The notes beneath the pieces were generated by a model that was not told the DNA's origin, made no database searches, and saw only the letters and a program-made list of their open reading frames with translations. Of a stretch of 15,232 nt of DNA, positions 1 to 3,913 are shown piece by piece. Source of the DNA: Candidatus Collierbacteria bacterium CG_4_9_14_3_um_filter_43_16 (GTDB lineage Bacteria > Patescibacteriota > Microgenomatia > UBA1400 > MFAQ01); the NCBI GenBank assembly GCA_002789895.1, contig PFUC01000076.1, positions 1,169-16,400 of the forward strand, given 5' to 3'. Positions within the stretch are counted from its first letter, which is position 1. Every line of letters begins with the position of its first letter. A program made the position numbers and the translations under genes.

Positions 1-36
1 ACAGGGAGACGCGCTAACCAACTGCGCTACAGCCCC
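1..36 (-). tRNA. tRNA, 5' part only (probably tRNA-Asp), cut by the window edge
   Basis: Read on the minus strand from position 36, this gives acceptor strand GGGGCTG, then T8-A9, a D stem GCGC/GCGC closing the loop AGTTGGTTA, a linker G, anticodon-stem strand TCTCC, and loop bases C32-T33-G34-T35. The window ends before anticodon base 36, so the identity is limited to GUN anticodons (Asp, Asn, His, Tyr). The CTGT loop start, the short D arm and the G-rich acceptor fit Asp best; Asn is less likely and Tyr would normally have a different D arm. The 3' half lies outside the window. Confidence 0.88.
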
Positions 37-64
37 TAAACAATGTCAAAATATGACACCCTAG

Positions 65-92
65 ATTATATCTGACTTTGAGCCTAATACAA
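65..92 (-). promoter_or_regulatory. Promoter of the tRNA gene
   Basis: On the minus strand a TTGTAT -35 (plus-strand positions 87-92) and a perfect TATAAT -10 (65-70) are separated by 16 bp and point at the tRNA, with a predicted start near 58. A short palindrome, TGTCA-AAATA-TGACA at 44-58, lies at the predicted start site. It could be an operator or chance; nothing else supports it. Confidence 0.6.
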
Positions 93-109
93 GTTGTCTC
101 TTCTGGGGG

Positions 110-115
110 TAAAAT
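110..115 (+). promoter_or_regulatory. Putative -10 box of the GreA-N-like gene (leaderless geometry)
   Basis: TAAAAT ends 6 nt before the ATG at 122, which would place the first transcribed base at or near the A of the start codon. No convincing -35 lies 16-18 bp upstream. A GGGGG run at 105-109 is too far from the ATG to be a normal Shine-Dalgarno site. The same spacing recurs before lemA, clpB and gatC. Confidence 0.4.
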
Positions 116-121
116 TCTTTT

Positions 122-319
122 ATGACTAAAAAGGGAAAGATTGATCTCTTAAAAGCTCAGCTTGTAGTCGCTGAGGCCAAACTATCGAAGGCTATGGAAG
201 AGCAGGGAGAAGCCTGTGGTGACGCTTGCGACTGGCATGATAACAATGCTTACGACTTAGCCATGAGTCTAGCAAACACCTATCAGGCTCTGGTCGATGA
301 CCTAAAAAAGGAGATTTGA
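122..319 (+). CDS. Small GreA N-terminal-like coiled-coil protein
   Basis: This is a 65-residue acidic helical protein. Residues 5-30 and 42-65 look like two amphipathic helices joined by a turn, GDACDWHDNNAYDLA (33-47). That turn resembles the tip of the GreA/GreB N-terminal coiled coil (GDLSENAEYHAA in GreA), with D37 and D40 in the places of the acidic tip residues that enter the RNA polymerase secondary channel. The FKBP-like C-terminal domain of GreA, which anchors the factor to the polymerase, is absent; the protein stops at the end of the coiled coil. An RNA-polymerase-binding role is therefore inference. The ATG at 122 is the only good start. Codon use looks ordinary and the gene sits alone between divergent and downstream promoters, so I think it is a real gene. 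The alternative is an unrelated helical hairpin with chance similarity. Confidence 0.6.
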   Translation: MTKKGKIDLLKAQLVVAEAKLSKAMEEQGEACGDACDWHDNNAYDLAMSLANTYQALVDDLKKEI

Positions 320-333
320 GGCTTACAGAAGCC
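320..333. other. Small hairpin directly after the GreA-N-like stop codon
   Basis: GGCTT-ACAG-AAGCC forms a 5-bp stem immediately after the TGA at 317-319. No T-run follows on the plus strand, so it is at best a weak terminator or a 3'-end stabiliser. Confidence 0.25.
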
Positions 334-345
334 AAACTAAGTCAA

Positions 346-375
346 TTGGCTATTGCCCTATGGACTTGATATAAT
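346..375 (+). promoter_or_regulatory. Strong sigma-70-type promoter of the RRM gene
   Basis: TTGGCT (346-351), an 18-bp spacer and a perfect TATAAT (370-375) preceded by TGA (an extended -10). Transcription should start near 382, giving a leader of about 73 nt before the ATG at 455. This is the best promoter in the window and the only one here that creates a long leader with a consensus ribosome-binding site, as expected for an abundant and possibly post-transcriptionally controlled RNA-binding protein. Confidence 0.7.
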
Positions 376-454
376 GTCCTAGTTAAATCATCTTAACCTT
401 TACAGTTTGTCTCGCGGTGATGATGGCCACGGGGAAAGTAGAAAGGAGCCAGAA

Positions 455-745
455 ATGGCTGTTCGTTTGTACGTAGGGAATCTACCCTACAATATTACTC
501 AAACCAGACTCCAGGAGATTTTTTCTCCCTTCGGTACTCTAGGTGAGGTAACAGTTATATCAGATAAGTTCTCCGGCAGGAGTAAGGGATTCGGATTCGT
601 TGAATTCGAAGATGCTGAAGCTGCTAAGAGTGCTATCGAAAAAATGAATGGTGCTGACCTTGATGGTCGCAACATTATTGTTAATGAAGCCCGTCCCAAA
701 GAAGACCGTCCCTCCACTGGTGGTAGATCCTTCGGAGGCCGCTAA
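455..745 (+). CDS. RRM-domain RNA-binding protein (cold-shock/Rbp type)
   Basis: A 96-residue protein consisting of one RNA-recognition motif (residues 4-80) and a short Gly/Arg tail ending GGRSFGGR. RNP2 (LYVGNL, 5-10) and RNP1 (KGFGFVEF, 44-51) are intact, including the aromatic residues that stack on RNA bases (Y6, F46, F48). Single-RRM proteins of this kind occur in cyanobacteria and many candidate phyla, where they bind single-stranded RNA in the cytoplasm and are often cold-induced; the RNA targets here are unknown. I chose the ATG at 455 because AAAGGAG (442-448) precedes it at proper spacing and because the fold begins there. An in-frame TTG at 407 would add 16 unrelated residues. A hairpin at 792-847 may terminate the transcript. 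Confidence 0.95.
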   Translation: MAVRLYVGNLPYNITQTRLQEIFSPFGTLGEVTVISDKFSGRSKGFGFVEFEDAEAAKSAIEKMNGADLDGRNIIVNEARPKEDRPSTGGRSFGGR

Positions 746-776
746 GTTAGCTCTTAATTCGTAAGAATTACGTATA

Positions 777-2000
777 ATGGTCGTATTGCCATTAACACGA
801 GAAACCGCCCAGCTGCTAGAAAGAGTTGCGGCGGTTTTTCGTGTTAAAGAGGGTGACACTTTTCGAGTCAAGGCATATTCAAACGCTGCTGCAGCCATAG
901 ATTGCCTGTCTGAGCCCATTGACGAACTCTGGCGGCAAGAATAAGCTTGACACCGTACCTGGCCTTGGTCAGGCGCTTACAAGGTATTTAAGGAAAAATC
1001 AGTTGCACGCATCAAAAAATCTCTTCAGATAATATCGACCCGTAAAGGAAGAATTTTACTCTCAGAAGCTCAAGACATAGCCGAACGTTATATCCAGTAT
1101 CTCAAAAAATCGACACACATAAAGAAGGCCGAGCCATTAGGCAGTCTTCGCCGTCGTCTTTCTACGGTTGGAGATATCGACATAGCTCTAAGCACCAAGG
1201 ATCCTAATAAAGCGTTGGAATATGCCCTAGCATATCCCCAAATAGACCCTGTCATCACTCGAAGTCACGTCAAACTCAAAAACGATCTCGAAGTGGACCT
1301 CAAAATCTCGGACCCTGACGATTGGGGAAGCATGCTCCAACATTTCACCGGCTCAAAAATGCATAACATCAGATTAAGAACGCTAGCCAAAGAAAGAGGT
1401 TTATCCCTTTCAGAAGACGGTATTCTCGAGAAGGAGAAACTTCATCGGTTCAAAACGGAGACAGATTTTCAATCCTATGAAAAGAGTGTGAAAAATAGAG
1501 GTATTAAATTACTCATTGGTTTAGAGGTTGATATTAGACCAGAAGGAGACTTTGCCTTAAGCGATAAACTGATGGCCACTCTTGATTATGCAATTGTCTC
1601 CATCCATTCGGCTTTCGATAATACCGTTGCAAAAAATACCGAACGGATAATCACGGCACTTTCTCATCCCAAAGCTCTAATTCTTGGACACCCGACCGGT
1701 CGAATTATCAATCACCGCCAGTCACTCTCGGCCGATTGGGAGAAAGTATTTGCGTTCTGTGTCAAAAACCATAAATTAATGGAGGTCAACGCCTACCCAG
1801 ACAGGCTCGATCTGCCAGACGATCTTATAAAAACAGCCCTTGGTAAGGGGGTAAAATTGATTATCAACACCGATAGTCACAAAGCTGAACAAATGAATCA
1901 TATGAAATATGGTGTCTGGCAGGCTAGAAAAGGCTATGCTATGAAACGTGACGTGGTAAACTCTCTCACATGGCAAAACTTGCAGACAGTGCTAAAATGA
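777..2000 (+). pseudogene. polX: Broken family-X DNA polymerase gene (polX: NTase plus PHP)
   Basis: PolX proteins have an N-terminal helix-hairpin-helix (HhH) region, a nucleotidyltransferase palm and a C-terminal PHP nuclease, used in base-excision or gap repair. Here the N-terminus reads well from ATG 777 (for example FRVKAYSNAAAAI) until TAA at 942 and TGA at 948. The next segment, KLDTVPGLGQALTRYL, continues the family alignment in the +1 frame (about 937-990). The original frame then resumes at EKSVARI, which normally belongs about 50-60 residues further on, so the second HhH block is missing. The palm follows, with GSLRR, VGDIDIA, EVDLK and FTGSKMHNI. After TETDFQSY the sequence jumps to GIKLLIGLEVDI, deep inside PHP, so the linker and the HxH and TDH metal motifs are missing. 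The end (HSAF, GHPTGR, NTDSH) is recognisable. The first start-like codon after the stops is TTG 1215, beyond GDID, so no working polymerase can be made. Deletion sizes are estimated from family memory. Confidence 0.9.
792..847 (+). terminator. Long hairpin with T-run, candidate terminator of the RRM gene
   Basis: Left arm TTAACACGAGAAACCGCC (792-809) pairs with right arm GGCGGTTTTTCGTGTTAA (830-847): 18 pairs with one G-U, around a 20-nt loop. The GC-rich core followed by TTTTT (835-839), with a matching A-rich stretch on the left, looks like a bidirectional intrinsic terminator. It lies within the first codons of the broken polX gene, so it is either a terminator that overlaps decayed coding sequence or a chance inverted repeat in that sequence. 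Confidence 0.5.
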
Positions 2001-2016
2001 AAATGTAGTTATTAAT

Positions 2017-2042
2017 GTCATCCTGAAATTGATTCAGAATCT
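2017..2042. repeat. Dispersed-repeat-like palindromic element upstream of lemA
   Basis: The 26 nt beginning GTCATCCTGAAATTGA and ending TTCAGAATCT contain the inverted repeat CTGAA-ATTGA-TTCAG. The wording resembles the GTCATYCTGAA...TTCAGRATCT short palindromic repeats found in many copies in several bacterial genomes. Only one copy lies in this window, so repeat status rests on resemblance. Confidence 0.5.
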
Positions 2043-2047
2043 ATAAA
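2042..2047 (+). promoter_or_regulatory. Putative -10 box of lemA (leaderless geometry)
   Basis: TATAAA ends 6 nt before the lemA ATG at 2054, with no -35 at the usual distance and no Shine-Dalgarno site. A second candidate is the extended -10 TGC-TAAAAT at 1990-1998, across the stop of the broken polX gene. That would give a leader of about 50 nt carrying the palindromic repeat. Confidence 0.35.
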
Positions 2048-2053
2048 AATAAT

Positions 2054-2641
2054 ATGAACTTTCCCCTCCTTCTTCTCGTTGCCGCCGTAATAGTATTCTT
2101 TTATATAATCTCGCTTTACAACTGGTTCCAGACCGCCAAAACCAGAATTGTGGCTTCTATCCAAGATATTGGCAATCAATTGAAACGTCAGGCCAGTCTT
2201 ATCCCTAACCTAGAAAGCTCCGTCAAAGGTTATCTAAAACACGAAAAGGGGATTTATGAAGACATCGTTTCGGCCAGAAAACTGGTCGACAAGGCTTCGG
2301 GAAGTAATGATATGTCCAAGATTGAGAAAGCTTCGGACGCCATCAGTAACCTAGTACCCAAACTCCAAGTCTTGGTTGAAAGCAATCCTGAGCTAAAAGG
2401 AGAAAAAGTCGTTTCCCGCTTGATGGACGAACTTAGAGATACTGCCGATAAACTTATGTACGCTCGTCGTGTAGTGATCGACTTAACTGCTGATTACAAT
2501 ACTAAGATCATTACCGTCCCTAGCAATTTTGTAGCCATGATCTTCGGTTTCAAGGCGCAAAAAGGTTTAGATACACCTTTGGAGGGATCCCATCTTTCCG
2601 TTTCTGAAGATGAAACCAAAGACACAAAGATCTCCCTCTAA
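2054..2641 (+). CDS. lemA: LemA family membrane-anchored protein
   Basis: A 195-residue protein with one N-terminal membrane segment (about residues 3-21, Leu/Val/Phe/Ile-rich), then YNWF and a long helical domain carrying the family's most conserved stretch: QLKRQASLIPNLESSVKGYL (63-82) followed by HE and later VSARKLV. LemA proteins expose a helical bundle on one membrane face; their biochemical role is not settled, but they are commonly encoded beside HtpX-type M48 proteases and are linked to envelope quality control. Here htpX follows after 48 nt, which supports a joint role. Usual family length is about 180-200 residues, so it is full length. The ATG at 2054 is chosen because the membrane segment begins there; no ribosome-binding site is visible. 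The last 20 or so residues are acidic and polar and probably disordered. Confidence 0.93.
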   Translation: MNFPLLLLVAAVIVFFYIISLYNWFQTAKTRIVASIQDIGNQLKRQASLIPNLESSVKGYLKHEKGIYEDIVSARKLVDKASGSNDMSKIEKASDAISNLVPKLQVLVESNPELKGEKVVSRLMDELRDTADKLMYARRVVIDLTADYNTKIITVPSNFVAMIFGFKAQKGLDTPLEGSHLSVSEDETKDTKISL

Positions 2642-2642
2642 T

Positions 2643-2680
2643 CGTCATTGCGAATCTCGTACTCGAGCTGTGGCAATCTC
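2643..2680. repeat. Dispersed-repeat-like element between lemA and htpX
   Basis: The element starts CGTCATTGCGAATCTC and ends GTGGCAATCTC, with ATTGC and GCAAT as inverted ends. It resembles the CGTCATTGCGAG...GAGGCAATCTC palindromic repeats scattered through Rickettsia, Bacteroidetes and other genomes. It fills nearly all of the 48-nt gap, so it would form a hairpin in the lemA-htpX message. Confidence 0.5.
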
Positions 2681-2689
2681 ATACAAACT

Positions 2690-3586
2690 ATGAAAAATAT
2701 TTACGAGCAGGTCGACGAAAATAAACTTCGCAGTGGCGTTGTCATCGCTGGTTTTATTGCCTTTATCATGGCCGCTTCTTATTTCATTACATATGCAATG
2801 GGATTCGACAGCAGTTTTATTGGCATTGCTCTTATCATTTCAGGGATCCTTAGTTTTGTCAGCTTCTATTACTCCGACAGCATTATTCTTTCTATTTCCG
2901 GCGCTACTCCGGCAAGCAAGCGGGATCACTTTGATTTCTATACCGTCACCGAAAATTTAGTGGGAGTGGCCAGAATTCCCATGCCCAAGCTTTTTGTTAT
3001 CGAAGATACGGCCATGAACGCTTTTGCTACAGGTCGTGATCCTGAGCACGCCGTAGTGTGCGCCACCACCGGAATACTAGCCAGATTAAATCGTACGGAA
3101 CTGGAAGGAGTTGTGGCTCACGAGCTAAGTCATGTCAAAAACTACGATATTCGTCTCATGGGAATCGTGACCATCTTGGTTGGTCTGGTAACTCTCCTTG
3201 CCGACATTCTCCTAAGGACACGAATTCGTGGACGAGGTCGCGATGACGAAGGTAATCTCGGAGCGGTCCTTTTTGTTGCTGGAATTGTTATGGCTCTGCT
3301 TTCACCCATCATCGCTCAGCTTATTCAGCTTGCTGTCTCTCGGCGTCGAGAATTTCTTGCCGATGCTTCCGGGGCCGCATTGACCAAGTTTCCAGAGGGT
3401 CTAGCAAGCGCACTGGAGAAAATTTCTGCCGACAAAGAACCACTCGAAGCGGCGAACAAAGCTACTGCCCATCTTTATATCGCTAATCCGCTCAAAAATC
3501 ATCATGACTCCATCGGTTGGTTCGCCGGACTCTTCAATACCCACCCCCCAGTTAAGGAACGCCTTAAGGCTCTCAGGGGTGAATAA
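2690..3586 (+). CDS. htpX: HtpX-type M48 membrane metalloprotease
   Basis: A 298-residue zinc protease that degrades damaged membrane proteins in the cytoplasmic membrane. Predicted membrane segments lie near 14-36 and 41-60, ahead of the catalytic domain, and near 156-175 and 191-216 around it. The zinc motif is HELSH (H144, E145, H148), and the third ligand is E221 in RRREFLADAS, the normal second M48 motif. An NxxxTG-type substrate-strand region (NAFATG) precedes them. Length matches HtpX (about 290). The ATG at 2690 gives the typical start ahead of the first membrane helix; an in-frame TTG at 2648 would add 14 residues encoded by the repeat element and is unlikely. There is no Shine-Dalgarno site. 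It is probably co-transcribed with lemA and may end at the hairpin at 3678-3737. Confidence 0.95.
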   Translation: MKNIYEQVDENKLRSGVVIAGFIAFIMAASYFITYAMGFDSSFIGIALIISGILSFVSFYYSDSIILSISGATPASKRDHFDFYTVTENLVGVARIPMPKLFVIEDTAMNAFATGRDPEHAVVCATTGILARLNRTELEGVVAHELSHVKNYDIRLMGIVTILVGLVTLLADILLRTRIRGRGRDDEGNLGAVLFVAGIVMALLSPIIAQLIQLAVSRRREFLADASGAALTKFPEGLASALEKISADKEPLEAANKATAHLYIANPLKNHHDSIGWFAGLFNTHPPVKERLKALRGE

Positions 3587-3587
3587 C

Positions 3588-3842
3588 ATAAAAGACAGAA
3601 CCTACATAGACAACGATCTCTATGGTATTGAGTGAAAATGACACTACCGGTAGCTTCTGATCCAGAAAGGGACCCACAAAAGATCCGGCACCGTGTGCCA
3701 CTGTTATTTTTCAATTGAAGCTCTTCCGGATCTTTTTCAGCTCTCTCGTCAACCTCTCGATTGTTCTTGGCCTGGTTGTTCGATCTTTCCCCTTATCGGT
3801 TATCAAGCTTCCCCCCAGTTTAATCAACACTAGTTTTTCCAT
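3588..3842 (-). pseudogene. Remnant of an isopentenyl phosphate kinase gene (amino-acid kinase fold)
   Basis: Reading the minus strand from ATG at 3842-3840 gives MEKLVLIKLGGSLITDKGK, followed by RTTRPRTIERL and a Lys/Arg-rich helix. This matches the start of isopentenyl phosphate kinase: the ATP-binding Lys-Leu-Gly-Gly-Ser loop, then ITDK and a TARP-like motif. A TGA at 3713-3711 interrupts after 43 residues. In the same frame the homology resumes at once with KITVAHGAGSF, the family's glycine-rich HGGGSFGH block. After that only LPVVSF looks like family sequence, so the centre is deleted and most of the roughly 250-residue protein is missing. The tail boundary is uncertain. The enzyme makes isopentenyl diphosphate in the alternative mevalonate pathway. 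The gene was divergent from clpB. It could instead derive from another amino-acid kinase, but ITDK plus the TxRP block favours isopentenyl phosphate kinase. Confidence 0.75.
3678..3737. terminator. Inverted repeat with T-run, candidate terminator after htpX
   Basis: AAAAGATCCGG (3678-3688) and CCGGATCTTTT (3726-3736) form a perfect 11-bp stem ending in TTTTT. The 37-nt loop contains a second small hairpin, GGCAC-CGT-GTGCC (3687-3699), whose first two bases overlap the outer stem, so the two compete. The loop is long for a standard terminator, and the sequence is also part of the kinase remnant, where the two arms encode KKIR and AGSF. Confidence 0.35.
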
Positions 3843-3866
3843 TACTCCATGTTTATCATTGTCCGC

Positions 3867-3893
3867 TTAGCAATCGACTTGACGGAGTGCCAG
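3867..3893 (+). promoter_or_regulatory. CIRCE-like HrcA operator upstream of clpB
   Basis: The CIRCE consensus is TTAGCACTC-N9-GAGTGCTAA. Here TTAGCAATC (3867-3875), exactly 9 nt, and GAGTGCCAG (3885-3893) match 8 of 9 and 7 of 9 arm positions. The N9 spacer contains the putative -35 box TTGACG, so bound HrcA would block RNA polymerase directly. Position and target (a heat-shock chaperone) both fit. An hrcA gene is not in this window. Confidence 0.75.
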
Positions 3894-3907
3894 AATCGTT
3901 GTAATCT
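3879..3907 (+). promoter_or_regulatory. Promoter of clpB
   Basis: The -35 TTGACG (3879-3884) lies inside the CIRCE spacer. The -10 is either TGTAAT (3900-3905, 15-bp spacer) or TAATCT (3902-3907, 17-bp spacer). With the latter, transcription would begin at or next to the A of ATG 3914, a leaderless message; no Shine-Dalgarno site is present. Confidence 0.55.
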
Positions 3908-3913
3908 ATAGTC

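Noticed and set aside
37..64. TGTCA-AAATA-TGACA palindrome as a defined operator
   Set aside because: A single 5-bp-arm palindrome near a promoter is expected by chance at this scale; kept only as a note with the tRNA promoter.
407..454. In-frame TTG start extending the RRM protein by 16 residues
   Set aside because: The added residues have no RRM homology, and a clear AAAGGAG lies just before the ATG at 455.
773..778. TATAAT as a promoter for polX
   Set aside because: It overlaps the ATG at 777, so a transcript from it would start after the initiation codon.
1215..2000. Stand-alone PHP or nucleotidyltransferase gene starting at TTG 1215
   Set aside because: The frame continues the polX homology from upstream, has lost the GDID motif, and lacks the PHP N-terminal metal ligands; it is the 3' part of a pseudogene.
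2648..2689. In-frame TTG start extending HtpX by 14 residues
   Set aside because: The extension is encoded by the REP-like repeat, and HtpX proteins begin just ahead of the first membrane helix, as from ATG 2690.
3711..3713. TGA as a recoded sense codon (alternative code) in the kinase remnant
   Set aside because: gatA and the GreA-N-like gene end in TGA, no intact gene in the window has an internal TGA, and the kinase homology is lost soon afterwards anyway.
3502..3714. Minus-strand open frame beginning MKNNSG across the end of htpX
   Set aside because: It is out of frame with the kinase homology that uses the same bases and has no recognisable content.
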